The translations under genes were made by a program, and so were the position numbers. Under the pieces are notes generated by a model. It searched no databases and was not told the origin of the DNA. It saw only the letters and a program-made list of their open reading frames with translations. 8,236 bases of DNA, from positions 1 through 8,236 of the forward strand of contig JBFHVQ010000099.1 in the NCBI GenBank assembly GCA_041589455.1, read 5' to 3'. The stretch is from SZUA-229 sp041589455 (GTDB lineage Bacteria > Pseudomonadota > Gammaproteobacteria > SZUA-229). Shown here piece after piece: positions 1 to 7,088 of the stretch. Numbering within the stretch: the stretch's first letter is position 1; the number at the start of each line of letters is the position of its first letter.

Positions 1-576
1 ACTGCAGCAACTATTATAAACTACGTTCTTACTAATAATTCTTACTATTCGCATAGCTATGCAGATTGGGGTAATGGCGGAGACATAGTAACTGATACAT
101 CGCCACTAACTGGATTGCTTCAGGTCACTATTAATGATAGCTTAACTGAAGTCACAATAGATTATAGCAACGTGTTTCTCAATGGCAGTTCATTTCGAAC
201 TATTGACACCCTGGCTACAGAAAGTTCCGCAATATCAACTGGGTCACTTGTTTCTGGCTTTACCGGTGAGTTTGATTACAACAGTTATGGTAATGCCACA
301 TTAATCCCATTCCCTTCTATTTGCGTTGAATGCGGGTATGAAATGACACTTAATCCCTTTTCAAATTTACTTGTACTCTCATATAACGAGTATAATCCAT
401 ATGATACTGGAGAAGTATCATTTGAACTTTTCGTATCACATGTCCCATTACCAGCAGCTTCATGGTTATTTTATTCAGGGCTAATGGGATTATTAGGCAT
501 AGCTATTCGCAAGCGTACACAACAACCCGCTCAATTGCATCAACCAACAAGCAGGTTCGCCCTCAACTTACGTTAA
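1..576 (+). CDS. VPLPA-CTERM (PEP-CTERM family) exported protein, 3' part
   Basis: The reading frame is open from the first base and has no in-frame ATG before the conserved tail, so the start and signal peptide lie outside the window. 191 residues are visible. Residues 1-147 are rich in Ser, Thr, Asn and Tyr, as in secreted beta-rich proteins, and contain one Cys-x-x-Cys (around 322-333). Residues 148-172 form the sorting signal: VPLPAASW, a hydrophobic helix with small residues, then the basic cluster RKR. This is the VPLPA variant of the PEP-CTERM tail. In this family an exosortase recognises the tail in the inner membrane and the protein is released or anchored as part of extracellular matrix. 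A further 19 residues follow the basic cluster, which is longer than usual. The function of the mature domain is not recognised. The family call is secure; the role in this cell is inferred. Confidence 0.85.
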   Translation, partial: TAATIINYVLTNNSYYSHSYADWGNGGDIVTDTSPLTGLLQVTINDSLTEVTIDYSNVFLNGSSFRTIDTLATESSAISTGSLVSGFTGEFDYNSYGNATLIPFPSICVECGYEMTLNPFSNLLVLSYNEYNPYDTGEVSFELFVSHVPLPAASWLFYSGLMGLLGIAIRKRTQQPAQLHQPTSRFALNLR

Positions 577-592
577 GTGCAATAGGTAAAGT

Positions 593-952
593 ATGGAATT
601 TTCTGAATTACTAACTACAAAATGGATAGTTATGGGTATATCAGAATGTATCGCTTTATATTTATGGACACACATCTACAAATCATGTGATCCATCCTGG
701 TATAAAGCATTATTGTACTTAATTACTATTGTTCCGATTTTTGGCATATTTGCATATTTGTTTGCTCAAGGCATGCCAACAAAAGCTCCACTGCATTTAC
801 GAGCAACCATGAATCATTATGGCAAAGGAGGTCGTTTCATCAACAACGGCAGTCAGCGCTTTAATTACACCCCTGTTGAACAAGGAGGAGCAGAGGACTG
901 GAATCCTACAGTTGCTGATATCAAAACACAAAGCAAAAGAAATAAAAGATAA
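593..952 (+). CDS. small two-helix membrane protein, unknown function
   Basis: 119 residues, starting at an ATG 16 nt after the stop of the VPLPA-CTERM gene, with a modest AGGT ribosome-binding sequence about 6 nt upstream. Two hydrophobic segments are visible (about residues 9-28 and 38-58), separated by a short polar turn ending in a Trp. The second contains a Pro-Ile-Phe-Gly pattern. The remaining 60 residues are polar, Gly/Asn/Lys-rich and end in a basic tail. The arrangement (Trp-x-x-His-Ile, then Trp, then Pro-x-x-Gly and Tyr) resembles the short PLDc_N-type two-helix membrane domain, but I would not assign it on that alone. Close spacing suggests co-transcription with the upstream exported protein. 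Function unknown. Confidence 0.7.
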   Translation: MEFSELLTTKWIVMGISECIALYLWTHIYKSCDPSWYKALLYLITIVPIFGIFAYLFAQGMPTKAPLHLRATMNHYGKGGRFINNGSQRFNYTPVEQGGAEDWNPTVADIKTQSKRNKR

Positions 953-1008
953 CTTTGACAGCATGAGCAAACACCTAACAATCACATCAACGCTGACAAT
1001 AACCCCCC

Positions 1009-1039
1009 CCGAGCTAACAGCTCGGCCGATCAATTTTTT
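1009..1039 (+). terminator. possible rho-independent terminator
   Basis: A perfect 7-bp stem (CCGAGCT, loop AAC, AGCTCGG; 1009-1025) lies 57 nt after the membrane-protein stop and is followed by six Ts at 1034-1039. A second T run lies at 1056-1062. The first T run is separated from the stem by 8 nt, which is not ideal. A weaker overlapping stem (GATCA 1028-1032 with TGATC 1042-1046) could use the second T run. It probably ends the two-gene unit to its left. Confidence 0.5.
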
Positions 1040-1202
1040 GCTGATCTATAACCACTTTTTTTAACAACACAGGCCATCATCAAGAGTAAAGCCATCTATG
1101 CTATTAAATTCCTGACGATCCAGACATTATTATCTATTTAACCATCAGACACAGCCATTCATAGTTCTTATATCATTTTACTTTTTTTATCAATTCTTCT
1201 CC

Positions 1203-1252
1203 TGCAATATCATACAATTACAGACATGTTTTCTATTATTGCAATTTCATAC
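1203..1252 (+). repeat. imperfect direct repeat, two 13-bp copies
   Basis: TGCAATATCATAC at 1203-1215 recurs as TGCAATTTCATAC at 1240-1252 (12 of 13 identical, start-to-start distance 37 bp). Each copy is followed a few bases later by CATGT and a T-rich stretch. The pair sits 118-167 nt upstream of the acetyltransferase start. It could be a tandem protein-binding site, or chance in AT-rich sequence. Confidence 0.4.
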
Positions 1253-1369
1253 CTTGTCATGTATTTTTATTCTCATCATGTACAACTTATGTTTTCATAG
1301 CGTTTATATCTGTTTTCTACAGCCATGCTTATACTGCTTAGTATTTAATTCAACCAGAAACCACGCTCC

Positions 1370-1897
1370 ATGCAAATACGACAAGCAACCATAGATGATA
1401 CTGAAGATATCATTAGTGTTTATTTACAAACTTTTCACAAGTCTGAGGCACAAATTGTAGCTGATGTCGCAGCCAGCCTCTTACATGAACAATATTTTGC
1501 CAAAGTAATTTCACTCGTTGCCATCATTAATATTCAAGTAGTTGGCCACATTGCGTTTAGCCCTGTGATGCTTGAAAACAACAGTAAACATATTGGTTAT
1601 ATCATGGCACCATTAGCAGTTTTACCTGCTTTTCAAAAAAACAAGATTGGCACCAGATTAATCCAGCATGGACTACAGGCTATCTCTAAAATGGGGCCAT
1701 TTATTATCTTTGTTTATGGCGACCCGAATTACTATATGCGATTTGGCTTTGAGAAAGACCTCGCTGGCAATTATATACCCCCATATACGCTACAGTTTCC
1801 AGAGGGGTGGCAAGCTTTGAATCTCAACTCTTCGGTTAGCATAGCGGGTGGTCATATTGTGTGTGTTGAATCACTTAATAGACCAAATCTATGGTGA
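1370..1897 (+). CDS. GNAT-family N-acetyltransferase, YhbS-like
   Basis: 175 residues, a usual length for a single-domain GNAT enzyme that transfers acetyl from acetyl-CoA to an amine; the substrate cannot be told. It begins with the typical MQIRQATIDD strand and helix. It then has GHIAFSPV (59-66), the core PLAVLPAFQ (81-89), an acetyl-CoA pyrophosphate-loop region at 89-94 and GDPNYYMRFGF at 117-127. That last motif is characteristic of the YhbS branch. The loop reads QKNKIG: the first glycine expected in Q-x-x-G-x-G/A is Lys. No good Shine-Dalgarno sequence precedes the ATG, but no better start is visible and the N-terminus is complete for the family. It stands alone, with gaps of over 250 bp on each side. 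Confidence 0.85.
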   Translation: MQIRQATIDDTEDIISVYLQTFHKSEAQIVADVAASLLHEQYFAKVISLVAIINIQVVGHIAFSPVMLENNSKHIGYIMAPLAVLPAFQKNKIGTRLIQHGLQAISKMGPFIIFVYGDPNYYMRFGFEKDLAGNYIPPYTLQFPEGWQALNLNSSVSIAGGHIVCVESLNRPNLW

Positions 1898-2160
1898 CCG
1901 TTTATCTACACCTGACATCTCAGTGCACACAACCTTATCTATTTCAACTTCAACCTGCTACAGGCTGCCCTATGCTCTCCTTAATGACACTCATAACGCC
2001 TTAATTACTTTATAAGCAATCCACTATACCTTCTTTTTAACAGCCAACTCTGGCAGTTTAATTTTATTGCATTCACATCACTTTATGTAATACTCCGCCT
2101 GTTATCGACAGACTATATGCTATCCCTTTAATTGATATTGCCTCTGGAGACCGGTCATTA

Positions 2161-3225
2161 ATGCAACAAGCCGACCACTTTATCGACCTTCTCAAATCTC
2201 TTATTCGCCAGCCCAGTGTAGTCGGCGCCGAGCATGCTTTCTTTCGTGTGTTACAAAGAGAACTTGAAGAGCGAGGCGCAAAGGTCACCTGGTATGAAGG
2301 CCTGCTTGTTGCTCAGGGCAGTGAGCCAGATTCGGCTATGTTCTCTGCACATATAGACAGGCACGGGCTGGTATGTACCGGGCCAAACGAATTCCAGTAT
2401 GCAGCCTTCGTCACGGGGCATCGCTCCGATTTACTTGGTAATTCTGTATCTGAAAAACTCATTAAAAAGATTGTCGATCGTTTCCAGGCGATTCCTGTAA
2501 TGGCCTATGAACCCTGGTCCGGTTTATATTCTGGCTCAGGCACTATTACTCGTAGTTATGTCTGCGAGTATCGTAATAACCTGATTTTTGAAGTTAAGGG
2601 CCTGGAACACCTGGTTGCAGGCACCCCTGTCGCTTTTACTGATAAATTACGTATTACCGACAGTTTACTCTGTGGCCAGCTAGATAATGTTTTATCTGCC
2701 GCTCATCTGGTTCATTTATATAGCCTTGGTTTTCAGGGTACTGCCTTTTTTACGGCACAGGAAGAATCGGGAAGTAGCTGGCGTTTTCTGCTTGAGTGGT
2801 TCCGCCGATTTAACGGTGCGACTAACCAGCTTGTCGTCGTTGATACCAGCCCATTCCCTGATCGACAGGCTGCTAATCTTCAGGATGTGGTGCTACGTCG
2901 TAGCGATGCAAATGCCCAGTTTAATCAGAAGACTACTGATCGCCTGGAACAGCTTTGCAAGTCTATGGGTATTTCATACAGCTTTAAGGATGAGTATATC
3001 AAGCAACAAAACCTGAAAGCTGCCGATGCCGGCATGGAACCACAGTCACTGGGTAGCACTGAAATGGGTCGTATTATTTCTGCTTCGAATGGTTTCGTGC
3101 AGGGCACTACATTACAAATCCCCACGACGGGATATCACACGATGGAAGAATCTGCCTCTCTGTCAGCAAGCAATGCTTTTAATCGATTGCTTATGAGTAT
3201 CGCGGGCCTCCAGGCTCATTCATAA
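2161..3225 (+). CDS. M42-like zinc metallopeptidase
   Basis: 354 residues, the usual length for M42/M20-type di-zinc aminopeptidases, which are cytoplasmic; no signal peptide is present. The expected metal and catalytic residues are all visible in order: H64-x-D66 in AHIDRHG, bridging D175 in GQLDN, the catalytic E201-E202 pair in AQEESG, D228 in VVDTS, and H326 in TGYHTMEE. Residues about 80-165 between the first two motifs correspond to the inserted small domain of M42 enzymes. The Asp-Asp-Arg that often follows the bridging Asp in M42 is Asp-Asn-Val here, so it is a divergent member. GGAG at 2146-2149 lies 11 nt before the ATG, an acceptable ribosome-binding site. Peptide substrate is unknown. 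The gene is probably monocistronic: 263 bp upstream and 119 bp downstream are non-coding. Confidence 0.85.
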   Translation: MQQADHFIDLLKSLIRQPSVVGAEHAFFRVLQRELEERGAKVTWYEGLLVAQGSEPDSAMFSAHIDRHGLVCTGPNEFQYAAFVTGHRSDLLGNSVSEKLIKKIVDRFQAIPVMAYEPWSGLYSGSGTITRSYVCEYRNNLIFEVKGLEHLVAGTPVAFTDKLRITDSLLCGQLDNVLSAAHLVHLYSLGFQGTAFFTAQEESGSSWRFLLEWFRRFNGATNQLVVVDTSPFPDRQAANLQDVVLRRSDANAQFNQKTTDRLEQLCKSMGISYSFKDEYIKQQNLKAADAGMEPQSLGSTEMGRIISASNGFVQGTTLQIPTTGYHTMEESASLSASNAFNRLLMSIAGLQAHS

Positions 3226-3249
3226 TGGCTGGTACAATGTTTAGCCATT
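3224..3249 (+). repeat. inverted repeat at the end of the peptidase gene
   Basis: AATGGCT (3224-3230) and AGCCATT (3243-3249) are a perfect 7-bp inverted repeat around a 12-nt loop, overlapping the last two bases of the stop codon. Only TT and then CGC follow, so it is not a classic terminator. It may stabilise or help end the transcript. Confidence 0.3.
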
Positions 3250-3344
3250 TCGCATAAGCCGTTTATTCTTCTGTGTGAATTATGTTTGTCGTGTTAAAAG
3301 TTAATTAAGCGTGACCACATTCAACAAACGCGGGGCTTTCTAAA

Positions 3345-4709
3345 ATGGCAAATACCGATGACACCAGTAAGCAGTACGCCGTTAACACTCCACCGGAGAG
3401 TATCAGTTTCTGGTCAGCTTTTATCTACTGGCTTAAACTTGGCTTTATCAGTTTTGGTGGTCCCGCTGGACAAATAAGCATGATGCATCAGGAGCTGGTT
3501 GAAAAACGTCGCTGGATTTCCGAACATCGTTTTTTACATGCCCTTAACTACACCATGGTGTTACCGGGGCCTGAAGCACAGCAGCTGGCTACTTATATTG
3601 GCTGGCTGATGCATGGTGTATGGGGAGGCATTGTAGCGGGCACACTCTTCGTATTACCTTCACTGTTTATTCTTAGCTTCCTGGGCTGGATTTATCTCTC
3701 GTATGGCGATGTTACTCTGGTGTCCGGCATACTTTATGGCATTAAACCTGCCGTTACGGCTATTGTCGTTTTTGCTGCTTATCGAATCGGTACACGCGCA
3801 CTGAATAATACGGCTCTTATGATGATAGCTGTCGCCGCGTTTATCGCTATTTTCGTTTTTAGCGTTCCCTTCCCTTATATTGTGCTGGCTGCCGGCATTA
3901 CTGGTTATACTGGCTCACGATTTTATCCACAACTCTTCAAGGTTAGCGCACACCACGCTGCTTCCAGTCAATCTTACGGCCCGGCCATTATAGATGATGA
4001 CACACCACCACCAACTCACGCCCGATTTAGCTGGCTGCGAGTATTTATTTATTCACTCATCGGCACAGGTATCTGGGTACTCATTATGCTTGCACTGTAT
4101 ACCAGTTATGGCTGGCAGGGCACACTCACCCAGATGGGCTGGTTTTTTACCAAAGCTGCACTGGTTACTTTTGGTGGTGCCTATGCCGTTTTACCTTATG
4201 TGTACCAGGGCGGTGTTGAACACTATGGATGGCTGAGTGCTACGCAGATGATTGATGGCCTTGCCCTGGGTGAAACAACTCCTGGCCCATTGATAATGGT
4301 AGTAGCCTTTGTCGGCTTTGTGGGTGGCTGGACAAAAGAGCTGTTCGGCCCCGATATGCAATTACTCGCTGCTTTTGCCGGTGCATGCGTTGCCACTGTT
4401 TTCACTTTCCTGCCATCTTTCCTGTTCATCCTGCTGGGTGGCCCAGCAGTTGAGGCGACTCGCAATGATCTTAAATTTACTGCGCCTTTAACGGGTATTA
4501 CTGCCGCCGTCGTGGGTGTGATACTTAACCTTGCCCTGTTTTTTGCCTACCACGTGCTATGGCCAGATGGCTTCAACGGTCAGTTTGAATGGTTTTCGGC
4601 ACTGATTGGCGTTGCGGCTTTTATTGCATTGTTCCGATATAAGCTGGGAATTGTTACGGTCATTGCTGGCTGCGCATTGCCCGGGATGCTGTATTCTGTT
4701 TTGATTTGA
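3345..4709 (+). CDS. chrA: chromate transporter ChrA (CHR family, two-domain)
   Basis: 454 residues, matching the long, two-domain form of the CHR family, inner-membrane transporters that export chromate. The first CHR domain carries FGGPAGQI (38-44) and LPGPEAQQLATYIGW (73-87). The second carries VTFGGAYAVLPYV (274-286) and DGLALGETTPGPLIMV (304-319). These are the family signatures. A hydrophilic His/Asp/Pro-rich linker (about 201-228) joins the halves, and around ten or more hydrophobic segments are visible. The ATG at 3345 follows a GGGG stretch (3332-3335) by 9 nt, and the first 20 residues are polar and cytosolic in character. No chrB regulator or other metal-resistance gene is adjacent in the window, so chromate as substrate is the family default rather than shown by context. 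Gene intact. Confidence 0.93.
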   Translation: MANTDDTSKQYAVNTPPESISFWSAFIYWLKLGFISFGGPAGQISMMHQELVEKRRWISEHRFLHALNYTMVLPGPEAQQLATYIGWLMHGVWGGIVAGTLFVLPSLFILSFLGWIYLSYGDVTLVSGILYGIKPAVTAIVVFAAYRIGTRALNNTALMMIAVAAFIAIFVFSVPFPYIVLAAGITGYTGSRFYPQLFKVSAHHAASSQSYGPAIIDDDTPPPTHARFSWLRVFIYSLIGTGIWVLIMLALYTSYGWQGTLTQMGWFFTKAALVTFGGAYAVLPYVYQGGVEHYGWLSATQMIDGLALGETTPGPLIMVVAFVGFVGGWTKELFGPDMQLLAAFAGACVATVFTFLPSFLFILLGGPAVEATRNDLKFTAPLTGITAAVVGVILNLALFFAYHVLWPDGFNGQFEWFSALIGVAAFIALFRYKLGIVTVIAGCALPGMLYSVLI

Positions 4710-4762
4710 TTTTGTGTTGGTTTTTAGAGCAGGAGCTATCATTGGCGTTTTCTTTTTATTCA

Positions 4763-4790
4763 TTCATTTACGATTTAATTTTTCTATAAT
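4763..4790 (+). promoter_or_regulatory. putative sigma-70 promoter for the small-protein gene
   Basis: A perfect -10 TATAAT at 4785-4790, with a weak -35 candidate TTCATT (4763-4768) at 16-bp spacing. The bases after the -10 are GC-rich (GCCCC), a discriminator type associated with growth-rate or stringent control. Transcription from here would leave a leader of roughly 85 nt before the ATG at 4883. Confidence 0.5.
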
Positions 4791-4882
4791 GCCCCATTAC
4801 CGCTACACATCTGTCGGTTATGGTTCTATGATTGATGTATTCGAAATCTGTTTACCCAGCCCTGGTGGCGAAGGAGGACAGT

Positions 4883-5086
4883 ATGGCCATGATCGAACCG
4901 ACAGGCGGCAGTGCTCAGCTTATACAGCCCGCCGCAACAGCACCCTTGCAACGTAACCAGCAGGAAACCGTCAGTGAGCGCCCGGTTGAAGAACCACAGC
5001 CTGCTGAATCCAGCCAGAATCCGGCAACCTCTGAAGCGACTGATAGCAGTTCCCGAACAGGTCGTAACGTTGATACATTTGCCTGA
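4883..5086 (+). CDS. small Gln/Glu/Pro/Ser-rich protein, unknown function
   Basis: A 67-residue reading frame starting at ATG 4883, chosen because AAGGAGG (4871-4877) lies 5 nt upstream, the strongest ribosome-binding site in the window. A second in-frame ATG at 4889 would have 11-nt spacing. The frame is open further upstream to a TTG at 4832, but nothing supports translation there. The protein has a short mildly hydrophobic N-terminus (about residues 10-20), a central low-complexity stretch rich in Gln, Glu, Pro, Ser and Ala (about 24-57), and a distinct end, RTGRNVDTFA. No transmembrane helix, signal peptide or cysteine is present, and it is probably disordered. I do not recognise a family. 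The promoter and ribosome-binding site favour a real gene, probably transcribed alone. Confidence 0.65.
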   Translation: MAMIEPTGGSAQLIQPAATAPLQRNQQETVSERPVEEPQPAESSQNPATSEATDSSSRTGRNVDTFA

Positions 5087-5230
5087 CGTATTCTTTGCTC
5101 CACACAGCTTCAAATAACGCTCACTGCGTCTGAGTCAGAGGCCGACGCATGCCCGGTTTAAGCCTGAGTACTAGGTTTCGACTCCTCTTTATGTCATATT
5201 AGCGCTTATTAATACCTCAACTGGGCCCAT

Positions 5231-5866
5231 ATGATCACTTCCCCTGAACCGTCTCTATTGCAGAGCCTTTACTGGATTACGTTTATCGCCGTTATCGTAT
5301 CTTCCACTTCTGGGGTACTCAAAGCCGGCTTCAAGAAGTTTGACCTTTTTGGTGTGATCATTATAGCGGTCGCCACCGGGCTGGGTGGTGGCTCATTAAG
5401 GGACATGCTGCTGGATAGAGAGGTTTTCTGGATTCGAGACCAGATCTTTTTCATGGCATCGCTGGGTAGTGCCATCATCATCTTTATTACCGCCAGGCTG
5501 GTCGCCATTCCACCTAAATTCTTCCTTATACCGGATGCAGCCGGCCTCGCCACTTTCGCGATTGCCGGTACGCTGGTATCTCTCATGTCGGGAGCACCAT
5601 GGCTGGTGGCCAGTTTTATGGGTGTCATGACAGGCACCATGGGAGGTATCTTCCGCGATGTACTCAGCAATGAACCCCCTGTCGTGTTCCAGAGCCCATT
5701 ATATGCGACGGTATCTTGGGCTGGTTCACTGCTTTTCATCGTTATGCTTGAGTCAGGCATTAACCCATCCGTATCTGCCATTATTTCCGGCATTGCAATA
5801 TTCATCGCAAGAATGCTGGCGATTCGTTACAACCTGACCTTGCCCAAGTTCCGCTTCAAATCATGA
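5231..5866 (+). CDS. TRIC/UPF0126 family membrane protein (YicG/YadS-like)
   Basis: 211 residues with about seven hydrophobic segments, the standard size and shape of the bacterial TRIC (UPF0126) family, two tandem three-helix repeats plus a final helix. Each repeat shows its glycine-rich kink and Arg-Asp: GLGGGSLRD (50-58) and GTMGGIFRD (135-143). FDLFGV (37-42), DAAGLATFAIAG (102-113) and SPLYAT (155-160) are also typical. Prokaryotic TRIC proteins are homotrimeric inner-membrane cation channels, but the physiological role in bacteria is poorly defined. The ATG at 5231 has only a weak TGGG upstream, yet it gives the usual N-terminus. It lies 144 nt after the small-protein gene and 122 nt before the binding-protein gene, with no clear terminator on either side. 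Confidence 0.88.
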   Translation: MITSPEPSLLQSLYWITFIAVIVSSTSGVLKAGFKKFDLFGVIIIAVATGLGGGSLRDMLLDREVFWIRDQIFFMASLGSAIIIFITARLVAIPPKFFLIPDAAGLATFAIAGTLVSLMSGAPWLVASFMGVMTGTMGGIFRDVLSNEPPVVFQSPLYATVSWAGSLLFIVMLESGINPSVSAIISGIAIFIARMLAIRYNLTLPKFRFKS

Positions 5867-5988
5867 CATCAATCAACAACACAATTTTAATCGCCGAATT
5901 TACACTCTTTTGAACGGCTTCATGCAAGATTTACGCTGTATTGTCTATACTTTAATATTAACTACATCACCCGACATGCAGCCACAGA

Positions 5989-7080
5989 ATGATAAAAATA
6001 TTTAAACTGAATGCTTGCGCCTTCCCCTTCTTATTCAGGCTTGTGCTGGCGCATCTACTTTTTTGCCTGCCTTTAGCCAGCAATGCAGAGTCTACAGCTA
6101 AACCCGCATCTCGCCTGGTAATACTTAACTGGTCAGAATACCTCTCACCCGAGATTGTAGACGCATTTGAAAATCGTTATAACACGCGAATCAGGGAAGT
6201 TTATTTTGAATCAGATGACGACCGAGATCGGCTACTCCTTCAAACGGGCGGTGAAGGTTATGACCTGATTTTAATTAATGGTGCATCTTTTAACAGTTAC
6301 GTCAAGCGCGGTTATCTTTCTCCGCTCGATCAAAGCAAATTAAAATATAATAAGCATATTGAATCACGTTGGCGCGATGCATTCACCTTCTCCAGAGATT
6401 ATGGTTACCCCTATTTCTGGGGAACACTGGGCATAGCTTACCGAAAAGACCTGGTTGAACAACCGATCACCAGCTGGATGCAATTTTTCCAGCCTGCAAA
6501 AGATCTGCAGGGGAAAATCCTGGTGGTAAAATCTTCACGCGATGTGATTGGCATGGCTCTCAAGGCACTGGGCTATTCAGCGAATAGCGAAAACCCGGAC
6601 GAAATCAAGGCTGCAGGTAAGTTACTTATGTCTCAAAAAGAACATGTTGCAAAATATGGCTATATTTCACTCGCCGAAGAATCAAGCCTGGTATCGGGTG
6701 ATATTGTCGCGGCTACCGTGTTTGGCGGTGACGCCCTCAATGTTTCAGAGCACAGCGAAAATATCCAGTATGTTATCCCCAAAGAAGGTGGCAATATATG
6801 GGTCGATTATTTCACACTTTCTTCTAAATCTCAGAATCAGCAACTGGCATATGACTTTATCAATTTTATAAACCAGCCTGAAATCGCTGCAAAAAATGCT
6901 GAGGAGATGTACCTGGCAACCCCTAATAGTGCTGCTAAAAAGTTATTATCTAAACAAATATTAAATGACCCCGTAATTTATCCAGATAAAACACTATTGC
7001 AAAAATCAGAGTTCTACACCGAGCTCTCATCAAAAACAAACCGTCTCAGGTCAGGAATTTATGCGCGTTTGATGCAATAG
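5989..7080 (+). CDS. PotD/NspS-like periplasmic polyamine-binding protein
   Basis: 363 residues. A signal peptide is visible: basic start, hydrophobic core about residues 11-31, probable cleavage after SNA (33). The mature part aligns by eye with the PotD family along its length: LNWSEYLSPEIVDAFE (46-61), YDLILINGASF (91-101), FWGTLGIAYRKDLV (143-156), SRDVIGMALKALGYS (183-197), IPKEGGNIWVDYF (263-275) and TPNSAAKKLLS (311-321). PotD ligand residues kept include W48, Y51, W271 and D273; several others differ. No permease or ATPase gene is near. Instead a HAMP sensor starts 8 nt after the stop, as for the V. cholerae norspermidine sensor NspS with MbaA. I therefore infer a sensory rather than transport role. 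Ribosome-binding site weak. Polyamine as ligand is the family expectation, not shown. Confidence 0.85.
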   Translation: MIKIFKLNACAFPFLFRLVLAHLLFCLPLASNAESTAKPASRLVILNWSEYLSPEIVDAFENRYNTRIREVYFESDDDRDRLLLQTGGEGYDLILINGASFNSYVKRGYLSPLDQSKLKYNKHIESRWRDAFTFSRDYGYPYFWGTLGIAYRKDLVEQPITSWMQFFQPAKDLQGKILVVKSSRDVIGMALKALGYSANSENPDEIKAAGKLLMSQKEHVAKYGYISLAEESSLVSGDIVAATVFGGDALNVSEHSENIQYVIPKEGGNIWVDYFTLSSKSQNQQLAYDFINFINQPEIAAKNAEEMYLATPNSAAKKLLSKQILNDPVIYPDKTLLQKSEFYTELSSKTNRLRSGIYARLMQ

Positions 7081-7088
7081 TTAACGAG

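Larger units (their letters stand above)
953..1369. other. 417-bp AT-rich intergenic region
   Basis: No convincing gene on either strand. It holds a run of eight Cs (1003-1010), the hairpin and T runs of the putative terminator, and an imperfect tandem repeat at 1203-1252. The rest is T-rich. No clear -35/-10 pair stands out, although the promoter of the acetyltransferase gene must lie here if that gene is transcribed on its own. Confidence 0.6.

Noticed and set aside
51..62. 12-bp perfect palindrome GCATAGCTATGC
   Set aside because: It is inside the coding frame of the exported protein with no promoter nearby, and one such palindrome is not remarkable.
1003..1010. Run of eight Cs as a phase-variable tract
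   Set aside because: It lies outside any coding frame that I accept and not in a recognisable promoter spacer, so length change would have no evident effect.
819..1064. 81-residue + strand frame overlapping the small membrane protein
   Set aside because: It runs through the poly-C tract and the putative terminator, has no family features, and overlaps a better-supported gene.
4826..5113. 95-residue antisense frame over the small-protein gene
   Set aside because: It has no ribosome-binding site that I can see and gives a Cys/Gly/Arg-rich product typical of spurious frames. The + strand frame has the strong translation signal.
5126..5148. GCGTC...GACGC inverted repeat as a terminator
   Set aside because: The stem is only 5 bp with a 13-nt loop and there is no T run after it.
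5170..5195. Sequence resembling a tRNA T-arm (TTCGACTCC)
   Set aside because: The flanking bases do not form the 5-bp T stem and no anticodon arm or acceptor stem could be found upstream.
5269..5805. 178-residue antisense open frame
   Set aside because: It lies wholly opposite the TRIC/UPF0126 gene, whose family motifs are clear. Its protein shows no family features, so it is a shadow of the real frame.
5989..7080. Reading this gene as the binding component of a polyamine uptake transporter
   Set aside because: No permease or ATPase genes adjoin it in the window, and the next gene, 8 nt away, is a HAMP/GGDEF sensor. A sensory role fits better, though transport cannot be fully excluded.
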